Of a DNA stretch of 8,039 bases, positions 1 through 6,363 are shown one piece after another. A program made the translations under genes and the position numbers. Position 1 is the stretch's first letter, and each line of letters opens with the position of its first letter. The DNA comes from an uncultured Campylobacter sp. (lineage in GTDB: Bacteria > Campylobacterota > Campylobacteria > Campylobacterales > Campylobacteraceae), in assembly GCF_938017615.1 (NCBI RefSeq), contig NZ_CALIJA010000060.1, positions 1 through 8,039 of the forward strand, written 5' to 3'. Below the pieces are notes generated by a model, which had not been told where the DNA came from, made no database searches, and worked only from the letters and a program-made list of their open reading frames with translations.

Positions 1-540
1 TAGATGACAGCTCGCAATGTGCAGTTCCGCGGTGCGGCGGAATTTTAAAATTTTAAAAAGCCTGATGCATGTTGCGCGCGCGAGTAGATTTTGCATAAGT
101 AGATTTTATCCGCCGCTCAGAAATCAAGATTTTACCGCACAAGCAAAGCGAAAATCCTCTCCGCCTACGCGAAATTCAAGAATTTTACCGCTTAAACAAA
201 GCGGAATTCTATCCACTCAAGCGAAACCTAAAATTTCACTCGCGCCACAGAATTTTAAAATTTCCGCAAAAATCAAGCCGCTTATCTGCAAATTTAAAAT
301 TCCGCCTATCTGCAAAGCTTCGCGTTTAATCTGCCACGCGACCAAGATTAAATTTTTAAATTCCGCTCGCTCTGCCTATCTCGCAAACAAGTAAAATTTT
401 AAAATTTATGAGATTCAAAGCCCAAAATCCCGCGCTTAAGCTTAAAATTTACCGCACGCAAGCGCAAAATCTATGCAATCGTTCCTGTTTAAAAGCCCCG
501 ATAGTTTGCCGCGTCCTAACCTAAATTAAATTTTACATTT
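1..540. repeat. Gene-poor, low-complexity region with degenerate repeats
   Basis: I see no credible gene here. The DNA is an irregular patchwork of AAATTTTAAAATTT-type AT blocks separated by short GC-rich pieces (CCGC, GCGCG). Related units recur. Bases 125-157 and 177-209 share CAAG-ATTTTACCGC followed by AAGCG/AAAGCG and a GAAAATCC/GGAATTC end, 52 bases apart. The phrase CCGC(T/C)TATCTGCAAA occurs near 278-293 and again near 302-316, with a weaker relative near 372-386. A 125-codon open frame at 17-394 exists, but its product is rich in Lys, Ser, Ile and Pro with no recognisable domain, and it is best explained by lack of stops in repetitive DNA. The region probably separates the operon from an upstream gene outside the window. 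Confidence 0.6.
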
Positions 541-542
541 GC

Positions 543-567
543 TATAATCGCGAAATTTTAAGGAAGG
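543..567 (+). promoter_or_regulatory. Extended -10 promoter and Shine-Dalgarno of the DUF2018-prenyltransferase-hemA-proS operon
   Basis: A consensus TATAAT at 543-548 is preceded by TTTGC, giving the extended TGn-TATAAT form common at Campylobacter sigma-70 promoters, where the -35 box is weak. The upstream DNA (about 521-538) is AT-rich. Transcription would start near 555, leaving a leader of only about 15 bases. That leader holds a strong Shine-Dalgarno, AGGAAGG at 561-567, a few bases before the ATG at 571. It is the only good promoter seen before the four overlapping genes, so it probably drives all of them. The leader is too short for a riboswitch. Confidence 0.7.
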
Positions 568-570
568 TAA

Positions 571-816
571 ATGGATATTTTTGAAGGCAGCCCAAGAGAG
601 AAATTTTTTGAAATTTTATCCGCTGCAAGCCCTACTTTGGTGCAAAACGAAATCGAAGAAGCTCTAATCCGCCTAATCGCCTGTGAGCGGCTCTGCGAAG
701 AGCGCGGTATTAGCGAGCGCGAGATCGAAAGCTTCATCGCACAGCAGGATTTACAAGACGAGCTAAACGACAAATTTTTGCAAATGAGCGGAAATATCCT
801 AAGCAATAACGAATAA
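571..816 (+). CDS. DUF2018 family small helical protein (HP0242-like)
   Basis: This 81-residue, acidic, all-helical protein matches the DUF2018 family of Campylobacterota. From memory, H. pylori HP0242 shares the N-terminal IFEG(S/N)P...K pattern (residues 3-10 here) and the C-terminal NILS-NE ending. HP0242 is known as an unusual intertwined (knotted) helical homodimer of unknown biochemical role. Both proteins lack a signal peptide or membrane segment, so a cytoplasmic location is likely. The start has a strong Shine-Dalgarno and a short leader. Its stop codon overlaps the ATG of the prenyltransferase by one base (TAATG), so the two are translationally coupled, and the H. pylori neighbourhood is similar. 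The conserved position suggests a link to quinone or haem synthesis, but that is inference. The family call is fairly secure; the function is unknown. Confidence 0.85.
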   Translation: MDIFEGSPREKFFEILSAASPTLVQNEIEEALIRLIACERLCEERGISEREIESFIAQQDLQDELNDKFLQMSGNILSNNE

Positions 817-1808
817 TGCAAGATCAAATCGATTTAATTATGAAAAGCTTCATCGCAGACTGCGGATACGAGCCCGCTAGCGAGATGTTTGACAGGCTAA
901 GCCCAGGCAAAAAACTGCGCTCCAAGCTGCTGTTAAACATCGCGCAAAAAGATGAAAAATCGCTGCGTCTGTGCGCGATCATCGAGCTCATTCAAGCTGC
1001 GAGCCTGCTGCACGACGACGTCATCGACGAAAGCTCTGTGCGCCGCGGCAAACCCTCGATCAACGCCACCTACGGCTCCAAAAACGCCGTGATGCTGGGC
1101 GACATACTCTATTCCAAGGCGTATTTTGAGCTTAGCAAATTTGAAAGCCGCATCGCCGCTGCGCTTTCGGGCGCCGTCACGAAGCTTGCCGTGGGCGAGC
1201 TGATGGACGTGAGCTTAAGCAACGATTTCAACGACGATGCGAGCAAATATCTGCAAATGATCTATCTAAAAACCTCCGCTCTCATAGAGGAAGTCGCGCG
1301 CTGCGGGGCGTTTTTAAAATTCGGCGGCGCGGAAAATCGTGGCGAAATTTCAGATATTAACGGCGCAAAAAACGAGGGCGAAATTCCAAGCGCCACGAAA
1401 GATCATGATAAAATTTCAAGCGCGAGCGCAAAATTCGGCGAATACGGCAAAAACCTTGGGCTTGCGTTTCAGATCATCGACGATATTTTAGATGTCACGC
1501 AAAGCTCAGAAGCGCTCGGTAAGCCGAGCCTGAGCGATTTTGCGGAGGGCAAAACCACCCTACCCTACATTTATTTATACGAAAATTTAAATGATGCGCA
1601 GCGGCAAAAGCTAAAATCGTTTTTTAAAAAGCAGCTTTGCCAGAGCGAAATTTCATGGATCAAAGCGAAGCTTAGCGAGCACGACATTATCGAGCGCTGT
1701 ATAAACGAAGCTCGTGCCTACGGGCAAAAGGCGCTCGAAGCCGTGGCGGAATTTAAAAACGACAAGCTGGAGCAAATCGTGCGAGATATGATAGATAGGG
1801 AGTTTTGA
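816..1808 (+). CDS. ispB: Polyprenyl diphosphate synthase (IspB-type, long chain)
   Basis: This trans-prenyltransferase condenses isopentenyl diphosphate units onto an allylic diphosphate to make the side chain of menaquinone, in the cytoplasm. The 330 residues show the first Asp-rich motif LLHDDVID (Asp67, Asp68, Asp71), followed by RRGKPS, the GD at 95-96, and the second motif FQIIDDILDV (Asp222, Asp223, Asp226). Residues just before the first motif are small (QAASLL), which fits a long-chain rather than a farnesyl or geranylgeranyl enzyme; the exact chain length cannot be read. Campylobacter is known to use menaquinone-6. The ATG overlaps the previous stop by one base and no clear Shine-Dalgarno is visible, so it probably depends on coupling. 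An oddity is a hydrophilic, low-complexity stretch at about residues 171-205, where E. coli IspB has only a short loop. The symbol ispB is by family; ispA-like naming is possible. Confidence 0.9.
   Translation: MQDQIDLIMKSFIADCGYEPASEMFDRLSPGKKLRSKLLLNIAQKDEKSLRLCAIIELIQAASLLHDDVIDESSVRRGKPSINATYGSKNAVMLGDILYSKAYFELSKFESRIAAALSGAVTKLAVGELMDVSLSNDFNDDASKYLQMIYLKTSALIEEVARCGAFLKFGGAENRGEISDINGAKNEGEIPSATKDHDKISSASAKFGEYGKNLGLAFQIIDDILDVTQSSEALGKPSLSDFAEGKTTLPYIYLYENLNDAQRQKLKSFFKKQLCQSEISWIKAKLSEHDIIERCINEARAYGQKALEAVAEFKNDKLEQIVRDMIDREF
1326..1430 (+). other. Low-complexity insertion within the prenyltransferase gene
   Basis: About 35 in-frame codons (residues 171-205) lie between the helix ending CGAFLKFGG and the conserved KFGEYGKNLG helix that leads into the second Asp-rich motif. 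Compared with remembered IspB sequences this is extra. The encoded segment is polar (Gly, Ser, Lys, Asp, Glu, Asn) and repeats GEI(S/P). At DNA level it contains near-copies GGCGAAATTTC and GGCGAAATTCC and resembles the intergenic AAATTT-rich DNA of this window. It probably forms a flexible surface loop. The boundaries are approximate because no alignment was run. Confidence 0.6.
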
Positions 1809-1810
1809 TG
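1797..1810 (+). promoter_or_regulatory. Shine-Dalgarno that decides the hemA start
   Basis: AGGGAG at 1797-1802 lies five bases before ATG 1808-1810. This favours ATG 1808 over the TTG at 1805 one codon upstream and over the ATG at 1817. The chosen ATG overlaps the prenyltransferase TGA by one base (TGATG). It also matches the length before the conserved SFTHKNTD block in remembered C. jejuni HemA. Confidence 0.7.
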
Positions 1811-3202
1811 GCGTATATGAGCGTGAGCTTCACCCACAAAAACACGGATATCACGGTTCGCGAGAAACTTTCGTTTTCAAACGATGTGCGCAAGAAAGAA
1901 ATTTTGCGCCTTTTGGCTTCAAACTCCGCGATAGAGGAGTGTTTGGTGCTTAGCACCTGCAACCGAGTAGAAATTTTTACCGTCGTAAGCGACTTTGATG
2001 AAGCGCAAAAGTTCGTGCTTTTGGCACTTTCGCGCGTAAGCGGCGTGAGCTACGACGAGCTAGCCGAGCGCGCCGATATTTACGAGGATTACGGCGCGAT
2101 ACACCACCTTTTCGCCGTCGCAGCCTCTCTTGATAGCCTCGTAGTGGGCGAAACGCAGATCGTAGGCCAGCTCAAAGACGCCTATAAATTCGCGATGCAA
2201 AACGCTCGCGCCGGCGCGCAGATCGCAAGAGCGATAGATGAAGCGCTAAAGTGCGCGGCGCGCATCCGCAACCAAACCGAAATTTCAAAAAATCCGATCT
2301 CGGTCTCAAGCGTCGCCGTGGCGATGGCAAAAGACAGGCTGGGCTCCTTGCAGGGCGCGGACGCCGTGGTAGTGGGCGCGGGAGAGATGAGCGAGCTAGC
2401 GTGCAAACACCTGCTCGCAAGCGGCGCAAATATCACGATCTTAAATCGAAATTTAGCCGGCGCGCGAAGGCTAGCGGATTCTTTGATCAGCGCGGAGTCC
2501 GGCGCGATCTTGAGTGGACGCGCAAGTCGCGATGACGCACGCGGCGCAAATTTAAGCGACGGCGCAAATGGTTACGCGGCTCGCATCAAGACCGACGCGC
2601 TGGATAATCTGAAAAAATATCTAAACGCAAATAGCCTGTTTTTCAGCGCTACGGGCTCGCAAGAGCCGATCATTACCGATAGCTTGTTAGAACCCAAAAG
2701 CTTTAAGCGATATTTTTTCGATATAGCCGTGCCGCGCGACGTGGAGCTTAGTCAGAGTGAGGATATTGAAGTTTACAGCGTCGATGATCTTGAGGAGATC
2801 GTAAAGAAAAATTTGCTACTTCGCGAGGAGCAGGCGCAGATCGCTTACTCGATCGTGGCAAAATGCACGAACGAGTTTTTCAAATGGCTCAAGGCGGCGG
2901 CATCCACGCCGATCATCAAGGCCTTGCGCCAAAGCGCGAAGCAAGTAGCCGAGCTGGAGCTAGCCAAAGCGCTTAAAAAGGGCTATCTAAAGCATAGCGA
3001 TGCGGAAGAAGCGCGCAAACTGATCCATCAGGTTTTTAAAGCGTTTCTGCACGCTCCGACGGTAAATTTAAAAAACCTCGGCGAAGCGGACGATGCCGAC
3101 GGCACGGTAAACGCGCTGGTCGAAATTTTTGAACTGCAAGAAAACTACGAAAAATTTTTAAATCAAGAAAACGAGAAAAAGGACAGACAGAATGAAATTT
3201 AG
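1808..3202 (+). CDS. hemA: Glutamyl-tRNA reductase
   Basis: HemA reduces glutamate carried on tRNA-Glu to glutamate-1-semialdehyde with NADPH, the committed step of the C5 pathway to 5-aminolevulinate, haem and other tetrapyrroles. The 464-residue product has the N-terminal catalytic domain with STCNRVE (catalytic Cys51), the IHHLFAVAASLDSLVVGE block at 98-115, the NADPH-binding GAGEM at 190-194, and the long C-terminal dimerisation helix with EEARKLIHQVFKAFLH. The chosen ATG has AGGGAG five bases upstream and overlaps the prenyltransferase stop. The gene's 3' end overlaps proS by 11 bases. It is longer than the roughly 420-430 residues usual in the family because of an Ala/Gly/Ser/Asp-rich insertion at about residues 228-262, in the NADPH domain. 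All catalytic motifs are intact, so it should be functional. Confidence 0.97.
   Translation: MAYMSVSFTHKNTDITVREKLSFSNDVRKKEILRLLASNSAIEECLVLSTCNRVEIFTVVSDFDEAQKFVLLALSRVSGVSYDELAERADIYEDYGAIHHLFAVAASLDSLVVGETQIVGQLKDAYKFAMQNARAGAQIARAIDEALKCAARIRNQTEISKNPISVSSVAVAMAKDRLGSLQGADAVVVGAGEMSELACKHLLASGANITILNRNLAGARRLADSLISAESGAILSGRASRDDARGANLSDGANGYAARIKTDALDNLKKYLNANSLFFSATGSQEPIITDSLLEPKSFKRYFFDIAVPRDVELSQSEDIEVYSVDDLEEIVKKNLLLREEQAQIAYSIVAKCTNEFFKWLKAAASTPIIKALRQSAKQVAELELAKALKKGYLKHSDAEEARKLIHQVFKAFLHAPTVNLKNLGEADDADGTVNALVEIFELQENYEKFLNQENEKKDRQNEI
2489..2593 (+). other. Low-complexity insertion within hemA
   Basis: About 35 extra codons (residues 228-262) sit between LNRNLAGARRLADSL and the conserved DNLKKYLN segment. 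In remembered C. jejuni HemA these two parts are joined by a short linker. The insert is rich in Ala, Gly, Ser, Arg and Asp. At DNA level CGGCGCAAAT recurs twice inside it, near 2541 and 2561, and once just upstream, near 2423. It would form a disordered surface loop of the NADPH domain. Limits are approximate. Confidence 0.55.
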
Positions 3203-4901
3203 CAAGCTTTTCGCTCCGAGCCTCAAAGAGGCCCCTAGAGACGCGGTACTACCTAGCCACGCGCTTTTGATCCGCGCGGGATTTATCGAGCAGCTGGGCA
3301 GCGGGCTTTATAATTTTTTGCCGCTAGGAAAGATAGTGCTGGAGCGGATTTGCGCCGTCATCAGGCAGGAGATGGACGCTGCGGGCGCGCAAGAGGTTTC
3401 TTTTAGCGTCGTGACGTCTGCGGATGCGTGGAAAAAAAGCGGTCGCTACGCCAAATACGGCAAGGAGCTGTTGCGCTTCAAAGACCGCAAGGATAACGAC
3501 TTCGTGCTAAGCCCAACTAACGAGGAAGCGGCGGTTTTGATGGTAGCGGATAAGATCACGAGCTACAAGCAGCTGCCGCTAAATATCTATCAGATCAATA
3601 CGAAATTCCGCGACGAGGCCCGCCCTCGCTTCGGGCTTCTGCGCGGTCGCGAGTTTACGATGAAGGATGCCTATAGCTTCCACGCGGACGCTGCGGATAT
3701 GAAGCGCGAGTTTGAGGTGATGAGGCAGGCGTACTCGCGGATTTTTACGCGACTGGGGTTAAATTTCCGTGCGGTCGATGCGGACAGCGGCGCGATCGGC
3801 GGCAGCGGTAGTAAGGAGTTTATGGTGCTCGCGGATAACGGCGAGGATGATATCGTCGTGTGCAAGCACTGCGAGTATGCCGCAAACATCGAAGCTGCGC
3901 GCCGTGCGCCAAAAACTACGAACGCCGCCGCGCCCGAGACCGACGGCATGATGAAATTTAAAACCCCCGCGATGAAAACGATCGACGCGGTCGCAGAATT
4001 TTTCAAAGTAGATAAATTCTACACTATCAAAGCAGTGATCAAAAAAGTGCTATACGAGGATCGCAGCGAGATCGTAGCGTTTTTTATCCGCGGTTGCGAC
4101 GAGCTGCAAGAGACCAAGGCGCAAAATACCTGCGGCGCGCTAGAGTTAGTCGATGCCAGCGAGGAGGAGATCGCGCGAGCAGGCTTTACGGCGGGCTTTT
4201 GCGGACCTTTCGGGCTCGGCGAGGGAGCTAAATTTTACATCGACGCCGAGCTAAAAGGAGCGCGCGAAATGATCGCGGGCGCGAACGAGCCGGATTACCA
4301 CTACGTGGGCGCTAGCGTGATAAATTTTAACGAATCGCGCTTTGCGGATCTCGCTGCCGTGGGCGAAGGCGATGCGTGTCCGTCCTGCGGCGGCGAGCTT
4401 GGTATCACGAAAGGCATCGAGGTGGGCCATATTTTTCAGCTCGGCACGCGCTACTCAGAGCCGATGGGAGCGCGATTTTTGGACGCAAACGGAAAGGCGC
4501 AGCCGTTTTTTATGGGCTGCTACGGCATCGGCGCAAGCCGCCTTATCGCCGTGGCGATCGAAAGCAGCCACGACGAGAGAGGCTGCGTATGGCCGCGCGA
4601 GCTCGCGCCTTTCGAGCTTGAGATCATCATCTCAAACCACAAAGACGCCGCGGCAGTAGAATTTGCCGAGAAACTATACGAGCAGTGCCGTGCGCGCGGA
4701 GTGCGCGTGCTGCTAGACGATCGCGCGGAGCGCTTCGGCGTGAAGATGAACGACTTCGAACTGATGGGCTTTCCGTATGCAGTGCTCGTGGGAAAAGCCC
4801 TAGCGGAGGGAAGCGTCGAGTTCATCACCCGCGCAGGTCTAAAACGCGAAAGCGTAAGCGCGGATGAAATTTTAAAACTTATCGAGAAAAAATTAGCCTA
4901 G
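3192..4901 (+). CDS. proS: Prolyl-tRNA synthetase (bacterial type with editing domain)
   Basis: ProS charges tRNA-Pro with proline in the cytoplasm. The 569-residue protein has the class II order: motif 1 region (HALLIRAGFIEQLGSGLYNFLPLG, about 23-46), the TNEE at 109-112, motif 2 (FRDEARPRFGLLRGREF, 139-155, then MKDAYSFH), an inserted YbaK-like editing domain between motifs 2 and 3 (about 235-385), motif 3 (MGCYGIGASRL, 441-451), and a C-terminal anticodon-binding domain (about 470-569) with VLLDDRAERFGVK. The editing domain removes mischarged alanine in this family. Two CxxC pairs (Cys224/227, Cys396/399) flank the editing domain; E. coli ProS lacks them but other bacterial lineages have them, so they may bind zinc. 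AAGGA at 3179-3183 is eight bases before the ATG, which lies inside the end of hemA. A hairpin terminator follows. Confidence 0.98.
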   Translation: MKFSKLFAPSLKEAPRDAVLPSHALLIRAGFIEQLGSGLYNFLPLGKIVLERICAVIRQEMDAAGAQEVSFSVVTSADAWKKSGRYAKYGKELLRFKDRKDNDFVLSPTNEEAAVLMVADKITSYKQLPLNIYQINTKFRDEARPRFGLLRGREFTMKDAYSFHADAADMKREFEVMRQAYSRIFTRLGLNFRAVDADSGAIGGSGSKEFMVLADNGEDDIVVCKHCEYAANIEAARRAPKTTNAAAPETDGMMKFKTPAMKTIDAVAEFFKVDKFYTIKAVIKKVLYEDRSEIVAFFIRGCDELQETKAQNTCGALELVDASEEEIARAGFTAGFCGPFGLGEGAKFYIDAELKGAREMIAGANEPDYHYVGASVINFNESRFADLAAVGEGDACPSCGGELGITKGIEVGHIFQLGTRYSEPMGARFLDANGKAQPFFMGCYGIGASRLIAVAIESSHDERGCVWPRELAPFELEIIISNHKDAAAVEFAEKLYEQCRARGVRVLLDDRAERFGVKMNDFELMGFPYAVLVGKALAEGSVEFITRAGLKRESVSADEILKLIEKKLA

Positions 4902-4920
4902 AAAAATTAGTAAGCGCATG

Positions 4921-4950
4921 AAATTTAGCCCTAAATTTGGGCTAAATTTT
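4921..4950 (+). terminator. Rho-independent terminator of the proS operon
   Basis: An 11-bp perfect inverted repeat, AAATTTAGCCC at 4921-4931 and GGGCTAAATTT at 4939-4949, encloses a 7-base loop (TAAATTT). A run of four Ts ends the right arm. It starts 19 bases after the proS stop. The symmetric arms mean it could also stop minus-strand transcription coming from the other side. This is the strongest hairpin I found in the window. Confidence 0.8.
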
Positions 4951-4996
4951 GCCACCATATTTTGAAATTTGCGAGCCGCTTTTGCTACACTGCGCA

Positions 4997-5080
4997 GCAT
5001 GAAATTTTATAAATTTACCGCGCTAGCCGCAACGAAAACAAATTTTGAACTCGTACGAAGCATAAATTTTATAAATTTAC
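4997..5080. repeat. Pair of ~21-base direct repeats
   Basis: GCATGAAATTTTATAAATTTAC (4997-5018) recurs as the same sequence minus one G at 5060-5080. The copies start 63 bases apart in the intergenic region. They could be duplicated spacer DNA. No mobile element or gene between them explains the pair. Confidence 0.6.
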
Positions 5081-5431
5081 TATTTTGCCGCGCAGAGATA
5101 CCGCCGAGGCACTATGATAAAATTTACGCTTAAGCCGCACCGCCATTTCACTGCGGCTAAATTTAAAGCATGAGTTTGCGCGCGGTACCGCACCGCCCTC
5201 TCAGCCGCACGTAAATAAAATTTCCGCCTTTGACCGCGCAAGCAAAAAAGCAAAGGGCGCGTTTCCGCCGCTCTCGCAAAATGCCAAAACAAAATTCCGT
5301 GATAAAATCCCGATCTCTGCCCGCCCTTTTACTAAAACGATTTTTAAAAAGCCAAATTTAAGCAGCGTTTTCGCTCCTTTGATTTCGCTCTTTAAATTTA
5401 AGATTTAAATTTCGCGGCGCAGCGGACGCGT

Positions 5432-5458
5432 AAATTTAATCGGCGCGCAAAAGCCGAT
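5432..5458 (-). terminator. Possible minus-strand terminator after the broken membrane-protein gene
   Basis: Read on the minus strand, ATCGGC (5458-5453), an 8-base loop and GCCGAT (5444-5439) form a 6-bp GC-containing stem followed by TAAATTT. It lies about 55 bases beyond the stop codon at 5512. The stem is short and the T-tract is interrupted, so this is tentative. Confidence 0.35.
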
Positions 5459-5511
5459 CCGAAATTTTACCCGGTCAAAATCTTGCTTAAAATTTATTCG
5501 GCGACGGCGAT

Positions 5512-6066
5512 TTAAATTTTATTCGTAGGCTTGTCGTAGTAGCCCCATTTGGCGCGGTATTTTCTCCTCGCTATCCGAGTCAAAACGATCTGAATGATCA
5601 AAAGCGCAAGCGCACCGCCGCCCCATTTCAAATATGTGATTCTATAGGAATCGGATATGGTATCGTAATAAAACCTGGTTGCAAAGGCATAATCATTTGC
5701 CCGTCCTTAAGGGCGATCTGCCGTGCAAGGTCGGTATCGCCCCCGATCCTTTGGTACCAAATTTTTACCTCTTTGTCGTATATCGCGGTCCTGCATCCGT
5801 CTATCTCGGTGCTATAAACATCTAAATAAAAACGCCTCTGTTTAAGCGCGCCATCCACTAAATTTAACTTATAATAACTGGCCCTCTGCTCTTATTCGTT
5901 TGCACATATATGACGCGCCCCTCTATGGTCTGCAAATCCTCGGGGCTAGACGGCAGCACGGCCGTGTAGGACGTATACGGCGCCGCACCCGCGCCAAGGA
6001 TAAAAAACAGCAGCACATAGCTTAAAAGCGCATTCATCTGATTAAAGCTAGCGATCTTTTTTTCAT
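5512..6066 (-). pseudogene. Broken gene for a small protein with two membrane segments (three apparent -1 frameshifts)
   Basis: Three minus-strand frames join into one sensible protein of about 185 residues if one base is restored at three homopolymers: A7 after the ATG at 6066 (T run 6057-6063 on the plus strand), the GGG at 5882-5884, and a TTT or TTTT run within 5670-5690. The parts are an N-terminal KKKIASFNQ start leading into a hydrophobic helix (MNALLSYVLLFFILGAGAA, ATG at 6037), a beta-rich middle from EGRVIYVQTNKSRG through YYKLNLVDGALKQRRFYLDV to KVKIWYQRIGGD, then FYYDTISDSYRITYLKWGG with a second hydrophobic helix (ALALLIIQIVLT) and a basic tail (RIARRKYRAKWGYY). This layout, two helices around an extracytoplasmic beta domain, resembles DUF3592-like proteins, but I cannot name the family. 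No good Shine-Dalgarno is seen. It is either a decayed gene or an intact gene carrying sequencing errors. Confidence 0.7.
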
Positions 6067-6363
6067 CTTATTTTGTATAAAAAAGCATCAAATCTCTTTT
6101 GTTTAAATTTTATTTCGGCGTTTTATCCTGGCGCGCCGTAGCGGCAGAAAAGCAGAGCTGCGTCGCTATAAGCTATCGCGATCTTTAAATCCGTATTTCT
6201 GCAGTTAATACGGCTCGGTTTTTCCGTCGCTGTGCGCGATACAAGACGCCGCTTCTGCCGAAATTCGTCTTGGATTTTCATTCATTTTCATTCGACGAAG
6301 AGTAAATTTAAAAGCTAAATTTAAAAAGCGCGCAAAAGAAAATATTTCTCTTTTTAAATTCCG
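6067..6363. other. Intergenic region with inverted repeats, no supported gene
   Basis: About 300 bases separate the broken gene from the 155-residue protein gene. Visible structures are a perfect 7-bp hairpin, CCGTATT at 6191-6197 with AATACGG at 6207-6213, and an inverted pair CAAGACG (6242-6248) and CGTCTTG (6266-6272). A 28-codon minus-strand frame begins near 6290 (MKMNENPRR...) but lacks a Shine-Dalgarno and is not called. The promoter of the broken gene should lie here, but I cannot place one convincingly. Confidence 0.5.
6318..6360 (-). terminator. AT-rich inverted repeat just after the 155-residue protein gene
   Basis: AATTTAAAAAG at 6318-6328 and CTTTTTAAATT at 6350-6360 are perfect reverse complements (11 bp), and the inner loop adds AGAAA/TTTCT pairing. 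The near arm begins 3 bases past the stop codon at 6364, the expected place for a terminator on the minus strand. The stem has only one G-C pair, so termination strength is doubtful. Confidence 0.35.

Larger units (their letters stand above)
4951..5511. other. Intergenic region without a supported gene; small repeats and hairpins
   Basis: I see no credible coding sequence in these 561 bases. The DNA alternates AAATTT blocks with GC-rich pieces, as in bases 1-540. It holds a direct repeat (4997-5018 and 5060-5080), a hairpin AGCCGCA/TGCGGCT at 5133-5139 and 5152-5158 followed by AAATTTAAA, and another at 5439-5458. A 70-codon minus-strand open frame at 5080-5292 has Arg/Ala-rich composition and no recognisable domain. 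In H. pylori and C. jejuni this position is occupied by hemC, but no hemC remnant is visible. Confidence 0.55.

Noticed and set aside
17..394. 125-codon plus-strand open frame
   Set aside because: It lies in repetitive AT-block DNA, gives a Lys/Ser/Ile/Pro-rich product with no domain, and has no Shine-Dalgarno; better explained by lack of stops.
2172..2535. Overlapping Arg-rich frames on both strands inside hemA
   Set aside because: Out-of-frame shadows of hemA in GC-rich codons.
3863..4390. CxxC pairs in ProS as a sign of a novel fused zinc domain
   Set aside because: They flank the normal editing domain, and similar pairs occur in ProS of other bacteria; no extra domain is present.
3671..4867. 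Several antisense and alternate-frame reading frames in proS
   Set aside because: All are shadows of the strongly supported proS frame.
5080..5292. 70-codon minus-strand open frame
   Set aside because: Arg/Ala-rich composition, no motif, and overlaps spacer hairpins; not supported as a gene.
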